Both the position numbers and the translations under genes were made by a program. Source: Neospora caninum Liverpool (Eukaryota > Apicomplexa > Conoidasida > Eucoccidiorida > Sarcocystidae). From it: a stretch of DNA of 64,000 nucleotides. How positions within the stretch are numbered: position 1 is the first letter of the stretch; every line of letters begins with the position of its first letter. Positions 34,972-47,605 of the stretch are shown one piece after another. Under the pieces are notes generated by a model that saw nothing but the letters and a program-made list of their open reading frames with translations, was not told the origin of the DNA and did no database searches. The stretch spans positions 3,193,920 to 3,257,919 of the forward strand of contig NC_018395.1 in the NCBI RefSeq assembly GCF_000208865.1. Reading direction: 5' to 3'.

Positions 34972-37900
34972 CGCCAGTTCTTAATATCCAGTTCTTAATA
35001 TCTACCCAGTAAGATGATGGACATTTTCAACATCTGTCCAACTGCTTATCTCCGGCACTTCCTGCTGTTCACGCTCCGTTTCCTGTGTCCTGTCTTACAC
35101 TGGAAAAATACCGCTCCGCCGCAACGAGGCGAGAGGATCGCTGTTTTTGCGTACCAACCCAATTCTGCAAGGACGGCAAAAGAAAGTCGAAAAGGATGCT
35201 TGGGGCTGTCCGTCCATGCCCGTGGCTGAGTCTTCTGAGTTCCATGGGAAGGCAGACTCTGCGCGTTTACTGGCAACTCCGAGCCTTTCGTTTACCTTCA
35301 CCGTCAAACGCCGAGCACGGATCCGAAACAACGAAACTGATCACGGCTGCGTCACTCCACACTCTGCACGGCTACCTTGGACCCCTGCTGACAAAAACAC
35401 ACGATGCTGCAGCATGGATATAAGCAAACCGCTCGATTCTCCTCATGGTGCGTAATGGGACGAAGCTTCCGACACCTTCCTGATCTGTGTGTCCAAGCAC
35501 GACGCCTTCGCATTATCACCAAGCCGTGGTTGCAGAGATCGACAAGGAAGTCCGGGTCCACACGGAGCCCGTCCTCTGTATGCGAGAGAGATACTGGCGT
35601 ATGACTCCTCGAGATAGGTACACGCAACAGTGCTGGGCACACTGCGACGAGTTAGGGCTCAAGACAAAGCAGCTGCCGTCCAACTGGTCGTGTTTCTTGT
35701 GTAGAAGCAATCTACGATGTGTACGCTCCTCTGTCTTGAACGTGAATTTACTTTTCGCCGGGGCCCAGTCAAATCGTTATTGACCGTATTGTCCGACGGG
35801 GAGGTGATTCGTGCAGGAATTGGCAAAGGGAGACAGATCTCGTCATGTGCGGGGGACTGATGTTGTAGCGCATGAGCCGGTCTGAATGAACACTCTGTGA
35901 GATAAAGCAGTGGCACAGCGCGGGCCGTTTGCATCCGGGTAGACACAAGCGCCCCAAGGCAGCAGCATGTTGGCGCGTTTGTTAGTTGCGTAGCGTGGTA
36001 TTCAGAACGACGATGAATACAAGTTTGTCGACTAAGAACAACACGAACGCTAGTAAGCCAGAAAGGCAGCCGGAAAAACGGCATTTTCAGCACCCGACTG
36101 CCGGGCGTGATAGTGCAACTCTATCGGGCAGGCTTGCTGGCTTGACATCCACATAAAAGTTAATTTCTTCCAAGATGCAGAGGTGCTCGACGTTTTGCTG
36201 TCTATTAGGGTGAGATTTCGAGGTGCTGTCCCCGTGATGCTATAGCTGGAACTTCCGTGCGTGGTACAGGTGAACGGAAGTTCGTGTCCGTTCGTGCCAG
36301 TGGATTGCTTGAAAGGAACTCGTGTGGCGCTTGGAGATGCAACTAAGAGAACGGTGTTTTACCAGCCTAGGGACTTCCAGATGAGAAGCTTATTCCTATA
36401 CGCAATAGATATGCGCTCATGTGCGTGCGTAGATGTCTGCATGTGGACCCTCATATCTGTGTCCCCTACGAATCCATTACAGTTGATACAGACCCAGTGA
36501 CACTTTTGTGTGGCGCTACTCGAGGAACATGGCTAATAATTTAGACTTACAGTTCGTCAGGAACACCTTCCACATCGTTTTGCCTAGAAACGTGGACTGG
36601 TAAACATGCGCCGACTTCGGCTGGCCGTGACCGTGACAGCTCTATCAAATCAGGCTTCTCCACATTGGGGTTCGACTCCCTGACTACAGGAAGAGCGTAC
36701 ACCCCGTTTAGTGGGTGTGCTGGGATTTCAAGAGGAAACACGCCGTGGGAATACCTGTTCACTGAAGTAGCCCCTGCTGGTGTCAGTGTCTTCAGTGCTA
36801 CGCCATACTACGGGGGGGGGGGGGGGGGAGGATGGCACGCTGGAACCAGTTTGCGGGAATTTTTGACAACCTTCTTTCATAAGGTAACGGCTGTAATCAG
36901 GATGCGTACGACGACGGTGAAAACGTAGACAGGCCCCGTACTCTTCCCTCCTCCTCCTCACTTACCAGCTGTGTAGTACCGCACGTTGCGGTCTTCACAC
37001 TGTGTGTTCTCAGCTTCTCACAAGCCCGAATATTATTGCCTGAGCGGGCGCCAGGTGATTCCTTTCCCGCTGCCAAATACGCTTTTAATCGTTGTAAGAT
37101 GCGAAAGAACAGCCTGGATCACTTTGACATGGTCAAACTGTTAAATCAGCGACCGTCGAGAAACACCTTTGTATTAGCCGGCTCCGACCCCAGGGGACAT
37201 GTGCCAGTCGCCGGACCACTGAGTGCGCATGCACTCGGACGAAGGAACTCACCAGCTCTCCTGACCGTGGGGAGATGAACGTCTTTCCGGGTTGAAGAAA
37301 AGGCGGTTCTTTTTGGAGGAGAGTAGGTCTTAAACAGGGCAGCGTAGACTGTCGAAGCGTCGGGAGAGGTCTTTTGGCGCGGTTCTTCTTTTCCACTTTC
37401 CCTCTTCGCAGCCTGTCCCCCTGCCTGGTTCGCAAATCCCTTCTAGTCCGCTTGTTCCCCCCACATGCTTTGCTCGTGTATCTCCACTCTTCTGTTGCTG
37501 CACCCCTTGCCTTCACAGCGTTTTCTTCCTTCCTTCTTCACTTTCTCTTTGTTTTCCACTGTCTGACACACGAGTGATTTATTCCGATTCGTCGCACGAG
37601 AAATCGCCCTTTTTCCTCTCCCCGGCTTCCGACGTCTCCTGGCCGTTAGTCCTTCCACTGACTTTCTGGTGTCTTTGGAAACCAAACTCTTTCCTCAGTG
37701 TCCCTTTTGTCGCCTCCTCCACTTCTGGATTTGAATAGTTTTGCTGATTTCTCGTTCGCTCAACTCCTAAAGACGACATCTTTGTCCCGTGTGCTCCTGG
37801 TTCCGCGTCGCCTCGTTCAGCTGTCTCCCTCCACGACCAAAATCGCCGGACTCTCACCCCCTGGTTTCTGTTTTTGGGAGAAATGCTCTCCGTCGCTCTT

Positions 37901-37992
37901 TTTTTCTAGCTCGGCCCTTTTCATTCGCAACCTCAGAATCTTCGCGTCTCCTTCGAGACTCAAGTTCTCGCTCCTCAGTCAGACACTCCGCC
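34972..37992. other. Intergenic region upstream of eIF3e
   Basis: About 3 kb between the two divergent genes, CYB5D1-like and eIF3e. The last 600 bases before the eIF3e start are strongly pyrimidine-rich (TCTTTC, TTCCCC), as expected for a coccidian 5' leader. An open frame at 36547-36762 on the minus strand is described separately as a finding. Nothing else is assignable. Confidence 0.55.
36812..36828. repeat. Poly-G run
   Basis: Seventeen consecutive G in the intergenic region upstream of eIF3e. It is length-unstable and of no evident function. Confidence 0.9.
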
Positions 37993-40900
37993 ATGGTGAC
38001 TGAATCCAACATGGCAAACGGCGTCGCTCCCTCCCAAGGGGGCTTGGCCCTTATCAAGCGCATGTCTCCATACTGGGACTCTCACATGTCCATCCCCGTG
38101 ATGGACTGGATGCTCTCCAACGAGGTGTGTCACGCTGCGCGCCGCCGCGCACTCTGGAGATTCAAGAACGTGCTCACGACCAACACCACGTAGAACGCCC
38201 ACCTGTGACCCTTTCACCCCTTTTCTCTCTTCTCCGGTCTCTTGTCTATGCGTGAGTGGGCCTTCGTGGCCCCAGGTGTACTGCATCCAACCGTTCTTCG
38301 TTTCTGTAGGATAGCCTGGGGCGGTCAGTGTGTGCCGGCAACGGCGGTGGGAGACGGTAAAAGATGACCCCTCCTGGAGACAAGCGTTTTGGTTTGCACT
38401 ACGCGCGGCCAGTTCTGGTCTCTGTCTCTCGAAAACGAGCATTCTATCCAGAGGCAGAGAGAGAATGGGGGAGGCTTGTCGACGCGACTCTCGCGGCTGT
38501 CGGTCCGGGTGTACAAAGTCCCTTCGATGAGATTCGATAGGGAAACGACACGCGGAGAGCCGGGAACGTCCACAGACGAAACCCTGTCTCCATACAACGC
38601 AACCGATCTCCCTGCCGTCGCGCCTCCTTGTCTTCATCCACTGTCTGCTGTACTCCGGGCTTGCGTGTTTCCTGCTCTGTCGTCTTCGTTTCTTTGATCA
38701 CCACACATTCCAAGGAGAAGCGACTGGCCTCCCAGTCCTGAGTGTCCCAGGCGTATTCCTTATCTGATTTTTCCGGAGACAGCTGCATGCGGTTGCGGGA
38801 AGGCGGCGTGCGATACGTGCCGCAGCCTAACTGAAAACCTGCCAGTGTTCAGAAGCCATCGACAGAGCAACTCCTATCTTCCCTAATGCAAGTGGGGTTG
38901 CTTCATTTCTTGGCACCGCTCGACTTGGGTCCTTGGAATCCTCTCAGTCTCGTTTTCAGCTATGTGCCGAAGACGCTGTTTCTGTCTCTTCTGTCTGGAC
39001 TGCTCACACGTGTCCTTCAGATGATCACGCCCGAGGAGCGACAGCAACTGGGTCAAAACCTCCTCGGCCAGGCTGCGACAACCCCGGAGGGGCGCGCCGC
39101 GGTTGAGGCAGAGATCCGCGAAGTCGAGGCGAAACTCGTCAATTTCAACAACGCCATCGAGGCCTACAAGAAGGAGCAGCAGAAGCGCATTGGAGGCTAC
39201 CCAGATCGCAAGACACTTGTCGATCTGAGCGAATGGTGGATGACGGTACGTCTCCAAGGGAAGATCCCCACGCCTGACGAATGAACAGTAGAGAAAAACA
39301 GTCGGGTTCGAGAAGGCGAGAAGGAGGCCTCATGCGAAGGGGGGGGTTGGAAGGACAGGCCAGCTGACAGGGGCAGTGCGCGAGACGGAGAGGACAACAG
39401 ACAAAGCGGTTGAGAACACGCACTGGAATGAGGTTGGGGACCCAGAGTTCCCTGTTGCGTCAAAACAAAAGCGAAGAGGGGAACACACCTACCGTTCCGC
39501 GAAGTGTCTCACCCAGCGTCGGCTGGCGGCGGGACAGCACCCTGTGAATCTTACCGAATCTTGTGCTTTCGTCACACGTTTTTCGCATTTTCTCGGCGGG
39601 GATGTCTGGGTGGGGCGCTCACCTTTTTTTTGTGCGTCGCTTGTTTCTTTGCCCTTCCATATTGGTTCGCTCGTGTTCCTGAGCTCGCCTCTTGTGCGTT
39701 GCTTCGGTTGGGCTGGTGCAGAACTCGGGACAGACCCCTGCGCCGCCAGCACTCGAGTTGGGCGTCGACGCCCTCGTTCCGCGTCTCGCAAAGCTGTACT
39801 ACGACATCGGCGACTACAAGAAGTCGCTGCAGCAGCTCCAGTATATGCTGACCACGCTCTACGAGCTCCTGGCTGAGGGTGAGCACACCAGCCGAGACGT
39901 TTGCACTTGATTGTTAACGCGTTCACTGAGATCTTCCTCACGAACCGCTCCTGTCTGTGCGTATTCGATGAGGATGTGCATCGCTCGACCTGCGTCCGCA
40001 ACAAGCTTCCTTGACGGGGCGCCGGAGCATGAGTTGTCACCCCCGCTTTTCGAGGCGTCTGCCGACGGCGACCGCAGCCGTTCTTTGCGTGGGTGATCCT
40101 CCGCTAGGGTCTGTTTTCTCTCGCCGCTGCCATCTACGGTGTCCTGTGTGATGCTATGCTTCTTTTCGCCAGTTGCTTTCACTGGTCGTCGTTGCCGTTC
40201 CTCCGTCGTGTTCTCCTCACAGTTCCCGATCTTCCTCTTGGGTTCTCTTTGTCCGTAGTTTGGCGCATTCCTGTCCCTTGGTTCTCCGACGCTTTTTGAG
40301 TCCGAACCGTGGCGTATGTGTGTTGTGCGTTGCTTGCACAGGCACCAACACTCAGACGCGCATGGCGTGCTACTGGGGCGTGTGCGCGTGCATTATTCTC
40401 CTCCACCATCAACAAAACGAAAACCGGTCGGCGACTCCGGAGGAAACGGAGAAGAAGGAAGCCGAACAAGAGGAGGAACTCCTGCAGACTCTGGACAACG
40501 GCGAAGATGAAGACGACGGCGCTCGTGCAGCGTTGGCGGAGGCCGCGAAGAAGGCTGCTGTCGAGACTCACGCGGCGGCGCAGTGCATTTTGAAGCTGGG
40601 CGACATTCTCGACCAAGTGGCTGCAGCCTCGAACAAAAAGGACTACCAAGGCAACCAGCCTCTCCCGGCGGGACTGACGATGTCGAGAGAGCAGCAACTG
40701 CTCAATCGGTCCTGGCTGCTCCACTGGGCAGTCTGGCCGCTCTTCCGATACTACTTCTTGATGGTTCACACCAAGCAGTTCATTCCGCGAAACCAGGCCT
40801 GGAGCCTCATGGTCGAGTGGGTTCTCCACGAAGGGTAAGAAGAAATGCGACACTCTCAATACATGGAGATGCACGAGCTGATTGGTAGACGGGGAGAGGA

Positions 40901-43667
40901 GCGCATGCATGCATGTATATGTGTATTTAGCGATCGCGAAAGGTGGACGTGAAGGTAGAGGCGCCAGACGATTTCGTGCGTAGAGTTGTGGCGAAGCGCG
41001 AGTAGAGGGAGAAACGCGAGAGAAAAGTCCGGCGTGTTTCCCCGGCGCCGCCATGCTCGTTCTGAATGCACATGAGACCGCGGAGATTGCCAATCGAGAT
41101 TAGCGGCCTCTGGACCTCTTTCCCCTCCTCGTCTCCTGTTTCGTTTGGTCTCTGCCTTTTCGTCACAGTGGGATGAACAGAGCACACCATTTGCCAAACG
41201 TGTGCGCGTCGCGTTTGACCCATGTTCTCCTTTTTTTCAGAAACCTTTCTTGCGTCACCGTCGTTTGCCCGCATCTCCTGCGATATTACGCGGTGTACGC
41301 CATTCTCAACCGCAAGAGAAAAGATCACTTCCAAGCTGTCATTACGGTACGTCCCTTCTCTCTGCGGGTGCGCGTATTCTTTTGAAAACAGGAACCTTTT
41401 CCCTCCGCCCAGTTCCCTCGTTACACCCATCAACACGGCAGCACAGTGAACATTGGGTACCGGAAACATGCGTAGGTCTCGCACGCGCGAGTGTCGAATT
41501 CCCCTTGTTTCTGTGGCGGTGCGCCCGCTGACTGCGGAAGAGCGGGCGCCACGACGCTCAAGTTTTGTCGCGGTTCAGCTGGATTTCCTCTTCCGATCCC
41601 CTGCAAAAATGCGCGAGGCGCGGAAGACGCACGAAGCGCATGCGTGCGTTCTAATTCACTGTGCGTCGAGATAGGAATCAGTGAAGGCCGCCTGTCCGCA
41701 ACAACCTCGTGACAGGAGTTTAGTGGAAAGCTCCAGCGGCATTCTTGCGTCGCGTTTGTTTTGCACTTTTCTTCTGCAGGCGATTGGCCAAGGCAAGAAC
41801 CGCTACACCGACCCTTTCACCTCTCTCTTGGAGGCTCTCTTCCTGGATTTCAACTTCGACGAGGCTCAGCTACACATTGCCCGAATTGGAGAGGTAAGTG
41901 TGTCCAGTCCTTTCTGAGTCGTCCCGAACCGTTTCCACCGCTCTTCGCTGGTCTGTTGCTTCACTTGCACACTCCGCAGGAAATCCTTGCGTGGCTTCCT
42001 GTGTGGTCCTTCCGCCTTTGCGCGCGCAGGAGTGTGACTCGGACTTCTTCCTTCAGCCGCTGAAGGGCGCGATCAATGAGTTTGCGCGCTTGCTCATCTT
42101 CGAGACATACTGCCGCATTCACAAGTGCATCAACGTCGAGTAAGAAGCGGAGGAGGGACCAGGGAGGAAAGCACTGAGTGTTCACCGTTGGATGCCATCA
42201 ATGTTGGAAACTGTAACGATGCTCCCTCCGCCCTCGCGGCGGCGATCGCTCTTGCCATCGGCCGCTCTGCTTCTTTCTTTCCCCCGCTCTCTGCGTGGCC
42301 CATTCTTCCTGTTCCTCTCTCGTCTCTTTGGGGTCTTCCTTTGTCTCTTGAATATTTTGGGCCGACGTACGCTTGTCGGCCGTCTTTCAGGCTCAAGAGC
42401 GAGGATAATCGACTGTGTAACTCCGTTCGTGGAAATCAAAAGAGCTTCCACGCTATCTAAAGTGCCTGCTGAGTCGCCATGTCTCCAGACCATTTCCCGG
42501 AATGCGCAGCTAGACACCCAACTTAAATCTCTCTTGCGCTGACGAGGCGCCCCTTCACAGAATAAGGGCTGGTAGTTGCTGCCTGCTGTGCTTCGCTGTC
42601 GCTCTTCAGCATGATCGCAAAGAAAGTGAACATGTCGCCCGAAGCTGCGGAGCGCTGGATTGTGAATCTTATCCGCCACGCACGTCTTGGTAAGTTCGTC
42701 ATTGCGTGATTCTATTTCAGCACGTCTTGCTCAAGGGAAAAACCACAAGCCTTCTGCCTCCCGAGACACAAGGCAAACGCAGGGACGGAAAAGTGCCACA
42801 GCAATGTGGGACAGAGGCAGGAGGAGGCGAAGAAACGGCTGTGTGTGGTGTACATGCTGTTCTCACTCTGTGCCGTGTGCGTGTGGCTCTTGGTTGGAAG
42901 GCTCAGGAGTTTCGTAGGATCCACGTGTCTCGCTTCACCGGGTGTCGGAGGCCATGAGTATGGGACCTGTCGTTTGTGTGGTAACCCGTTGTTGTGTCTT
43001 CAGAGGCACGTATTGACAGCGAGAAGAATCGCGTCCAGATGTCAGCCGCGCCTCCCAATCTCTACCAGCAAGTCATTGATAAAACACGAAATCTTTGCAT
43101 CCGCTCGAACTTGATCCTTCAAAACATTGCCCGGCCTGCGGGCTTCACTGGCCGCGATGGCGACGACGCTGTCACCTCCAGAAGTGAGTTTTTGCACCTC
43201 CCAAATCCTTTCATGTTTTCTCTCGCGGTCTGCCCGTTCTGTTGCAATGGGATTGTTCGCGTGACGTGTCGTGCACGACAGCCCAGAAGTAGAACGAAGG
43301 CACACGTGCACAGGGCTGGGCCTAACGGAGAGCTGCGTTTTGAGACGGCCCAGCTCTGCGCCGCGAACGTGTCTGTACACTTGGAAACGAGGCGGTGGAG
43401 CAACTGCTTCCTTGGGTTTGGCTTTTTTCTTTCCCAGCCAATCGACAGAGAGGACGTGGACGCCAGTGGGTCCAAGGAGAAGGGGACGGGTTCTACCGCG
43501 GTGAAGGCGGCGGTCGTGGTGGCCGAGGCGGGCGCGGAGACAGAGGACACATGGGCGACGGAAGGAGAGATCCGATGGCTGCAGTGGCGGCCTCGATGGC
43601 GAGTCGACGACAAGACGACACTGCGTTCGCGGTGAGTCCAGATATCACAGTTCTTTCCAAACGCTAG
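37993..43667 (+). CDS. EIF3E: Eukaryotic translation initiation factor 3 subunit E (INT6 homologue)
   Basis: Subunit of the eIF3 complex that organises the 40S pre-initiation complex. Exons: 37993-38124, 39021-39245, 39722-39878, 40342-40834, 41241-41346, 41780-41893, 42030-42139, 42610-42689, 43014-43193, 43438-43667; about 608 residues, all in phase. Family landmarks: VMDWMLSNE near the N-terminus, [66 protein letters not shown], and the PCI-domain end [50 protein letters not shown]. Two parts exceed the human 445-residue protein: a highly acidic Glu-rich insertion in exon 4 (about residues 195-250) and a C-terminal Gly/Arg-rich tail ([13 protein letters not shown]) suited to RNA contact. 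The last exon contains a good donor (GCG then gtgagt at 43632-43638), so another terminal exon is possible. Confidence 0.95.
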
Positions 43668-44786
43668 CGACGAAGAATCTGCTGAGATATATAGTTTCCG
43701 CTTCCAGAGGTGTCGGAATTCGTACAATCGCTTCTAGACAACTGACTGTTGCTGCACACGGACGAAAAGGGGACGGAACGGCTAATGGTAGCGTTGCGGC
43801 TAGCCCGCTCGGCATGCGATTCCACTAGAGAGAAGGCAGTCTTTGGAGACGCGAGCGAGAGGCAAACTGCAGTCGTAGAAGGACGAACAGCGTGTGTATA
43901 CTTTGCTGTGTACGGACTGTGCGTGCCTGCAGGCGTAACTGCTGTCTTTCTTCGGTTATCGCTGTATCGTCTTGCAACTGTCAAGCGTCTCTTTAGACCA
44001 GCAAAAGTGTTTTCTCCGCTTCAAATACCGTCTACGTGTTTTTACCGTTTCACCAGTTTTTTCTGTCCCGCTGTTCCTTTCGAATTTCTCTCTATCGATC
44101 GGCCCAATGCGTCTCTCTTCCCCGGTAACTCGCCAGTTGGAAGACAGTATTGCCCCGTCCACATCGGAGCGTATTTACCGTGGGGTCCTCAAAACTCTAG
44201 AGACTAGTTCTTCTCTCGTCTGGATGTTTTTATCCTTAATCGCAAAAGAAACTGTGTAAAGGACAGAGCGCCTCATATCAAGAGAAAACTAGCATAACGG
44301 ATGTTTAATGAGGCGAGCATCTGCTTGGCGGAACGGCCGACAGGGTTTCCTCGGCGCAAGGGTCTACTTCTGATCAGCAGCGATTTTGGGGAACTGAAAT
44401 GCTACGAATAGCTTCGTGGTAACTTTATTCTGTCGCGATACTCCGCATATCGGCACCCTTAAAATGGGCTGTCCTGGAAACACGGCCTCTCACGGACCAG
44501 AAATCGTGGTGTCGAGCTTTGGGTACTTCTGCGCGATTGGTACACATTAGAAGAAAGTTTGTAGCGGCATATTCTGAGTAGCGGAGAAGAAGCGATCCTT
44601 TTATTCTATCTACTCGAGTACTTATTCTACACCGTCGCAAGAGGGGTGTCTTTTCACCTCCCTGCTATGAGCGCTTGCCACAAAAGGAGCACCCACGTGA
44701 AAATAAAAACGATTTCCTTCTCCCCGCAGTTCCAATACACGACCCAAAAAATAGTCGAGGACACCATTTTGGGATGCCCTTCCATA
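43668..44786. other. Convergent intergenic region downstream of eIF3e
   Basis: About 1.1 kb (1.9 kb if the single-exon end of the neighbouring membrane protein is correct). It contains only short unassignable frames on both strands and presumably the 3' UTRs of both genes. Confidence 0.5.
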
Positions 44787-47605
44787 CTAGATTCTCTCTG
44801 ACAATTCCAAGACCGCCTCCGAAATCGTTGTGGCGATGATGGCAGCTGCCGGAGGTGCGGCGGGCTGAAGACTTGCTGGAGCCAAGGCAACGATGACGGG
44901 AGGTAAGAGCTTCAACAACAGGGTACTCGCTAATTGCGTAATCTGGCGGATAACTGAAAAGAGAGCAACCCACAGAAGCATCAGATCAACTGTTCTGACA
45001 GGAAAGTTTCTGTCGCTCCACGTTTTGCTTGTGAAGTTATCCACGGGCGGGGGCTGGCTGGATATCCAGCGACCATCGCATAGGGAAAGAGGCTTTTCTT
45101 GTATTAGTACTGGTGACGGCCGTTTCCTTCTGCAGGTTCTATATGCTCACGCCACCTGATTAGACATCACAACGCATCCATGATCTGACAGGCTTTACTC
45201 ACACGCGACCGCTCACATGCAGCAGTAAAGGAATACACAAAGGTGTAAAGGAGAGATATTATACCAAACATCTCGAACATTGCAATTTCCCTAGACAGTG
45301 TTACAAAAACAGCACGATGCCAGGCCGCGCTCGTTTCGATCCACACACGAACACCTGTTACGGTTTCAGTAAAGGCTTCCGACCACTAAGACACAGGTTG
45401 GCAATACCGCTTGAAAGTTGATCAAACACTTCCCCGCCCTTGCGTTGATTGATTCTGAAGAACACGGATTAGCTACGACTGTTCAGTACCTACAGTGTCT
45501 ATGCTTGATTCCGCAAAATATGGTATTTCCATGCAAGTGTTTTACGTACGGTTCCGCAGATGGTTCCGGGCTCCTTGTCGGTAGTCACCGTTATTGCTAG
45601 CCGCAGAACCGGATGAAGTTAATTCCTCTGGGTTCCTGACGACGATTTTGGGATTGTAGCGGCCTTCAGAGGAGTGTCGCTGCTTGCCATGTTGGCCGGC
45701 TTCTAGATCATATTCAGCACCTTGATGTTCGGCCAGTTCTTTTTCGAAGGCTGAGGAATTACCAGTGTGCTCGTCTGAATCCCCCAGCTTCAAGTCAGTG
45801 ATGTGACGATCGGTGAAGTGGACAGCAAACCAAATTGTTGCCAGCAGATTCAGCGCCAACGCAATCACCGCGATACCACTAGAGATGCCGACCTTGCATA
45901 CCGTGGAACCCCCCGCGGCGCTAACGCAAGCGGCGACATCGGACATGGTTCCCCATGTTCCCAGTCCGGCAACCAATAAGGCAAGCGATATAACCCATGA
46001 AAGACCGCCGAGAGTTTTCAACGCAAACGTCGGGGGAATCATGCCGCCGGTCAGCATTCGCCCCCAGGTGGTGCACAGCCAGCTGCATAGGAGGCCCAGG
46101 GCTGAGAAGACGAAAGCTGGGATGATCATCGACCATAATGCTTCTCCTGCCTTCTTCAGATCCGGCAAATAACGGCAATTGAGCTCATAAACTGCAGGGC
46201 CCAGCAACGTTCGACGAACGCGTGCCATATCCTCTGTCATGTTGCCTGAAGCAGCAGGATCTCGTCCAAAAATGACCTGAAAGGGCGCCAGAGCCCAGTC
46301 GCTCAGAAAAAGTCCCTCGTTTCCATGTTTGTTTTCCCGAGTGCCCATCCGGGGTGACACCGTTTCTAGATCAACACCGGTGTTCGCAGCGTCCGCCTCT
46401 GAGAGCGTGCTGTTGCGGGCGAGGCTGTGGTCAGCAGGCAAAGTGGAGGTTCCGTTATACATTTCTTCCCCATTCGTGAGAAAACTATGGTCAATGTGTA
46501 GGTCTTCTGGCTCTTCGCCGCCTTCGAGAAGCCCATCAATGTCACGAGCGTCTTGGCCTTCAGTCTCAGAGAGTCGACGTGAGGAGGGTTCAGGACGGAG
46601 ACCTTCAACTTCCACAATCTTTTCTTGTGCAGGGTCATCAGATTTTTTCGAAGAAGGAAGGGGAAGCGAGTGATCGCTCCTTTGAGCGCTGTCAGGGTCT
46701 TCCAAGCAATACGGACTGCCGATAAGATCCGAGTATTTCCTCGGCTTATCAAGTAGGTACAGAGTCCCTGTTTCGTTGAACCGTTTCAGTTGGTGAATGC
46801 GGCGAACACTGTCAAGACTGCAGAATACGGAGATTGTGTTGTTGCCATTGCGATCTTGGAACTTGAATTCATGGGATCGCCACGAGCTCGAAACAACCGC
46901 CAACGACAAAAGCAGTATTGAGAGAAGACCGCATAGAAAAGAAATGCCCATTGCTTGACTGAGCACGAAATTCCACATTTTGTTCGCCTGTTCTCTCTTC
47001 TTTCCTATGACTCTGCCAAGACCGCGAACCGAACTGGATGTTCGAGACATTGTTCGTGAAAGGTGCCTCAATGCAGTCTTTGCCGGTCGTCTATTGCGTT
47101 TCGCGGTGACGTTCAGTTCATTCGGAATTCCCTCGATTGCCACGCTGCTTGGTTTCTGTTCTTCAGGATCCACCAAGGGACAGCTTCCATAGTTGCTTCT
47201 GTGGGTGTCGGCCTGTGTAAGCATTTCCGAAGGCGCTGAAACTTCTCTCAAAGTCTCGGTTGCCGGGGTCTTCTCATCCGAGATGTCGTCTTTTTCTGCG
47301 ACATGTAGGCTCCCATGAAGGGTGGCATCCGCTTGAGCCTCTGGCTGTTTATGCTCGTCATCATGGGGATTTGGTGTTTTGTCATGCGAGTGTGACTCGC
47401 CTTCGCCTGTAGTCGGGTGATGTGTTGTATCGACCTGTGACTCCTTGTCAAGAGTTTTCGGCTCTCCATTTTCTGTTGTTTTTTCCAACAGGAAGGCCGA
47501 CCCCTCGCTGAAATCTTCGTTTCCCCCCATTGAGAAAAACGCCGACGAACCGTCACTGAAACGTGGATCGTGAGTCTGACTGCCAGAGGAATACTCACGA
47601 AACAT
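44787..47605 (-). CDS. Unrecognised four-transmembrane protein with large N-glycosylatable loop
   Basis: I do not recognise this family. The main exon (47605 to 45550 or 45542) encodes up to 687 residues. There is a 210-residue acidic, His-rich, then basic cytosolic-looking N-terminus, and hydrophobic segments at about 221-241, 491-511, 534-552 and 573-595. The roughly 250-residue loop between the first two has five Asn-x-Thr/Ser sites (255, 277, 384, 398, 455) and Cys at 262, 300 and 477. The short loop between segments 3 and 4 has Cys 560 and 570. The topology recalls claudin/PMP22-like tetraspans, with a Trp just after segment 1 (SSSWRS), but the match is topological only. The frame stops at TAA inside a strong donor (gtacgtaaa). 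Splicing at 45550 to an exon 44953-44787 keeps phase and replaces the tail with a mostly hydrophobic 55-residue end. Both ends are possible. Confidence 0.8.

Noticed and set aside
36667..36680. Second T-arm-like sequence GGGGTTCGACTCCC
   Set aside because: No anticodon stem or matching acceptor strand at tRNA spacing; it lies in a minus-strand protein-like frame instead.
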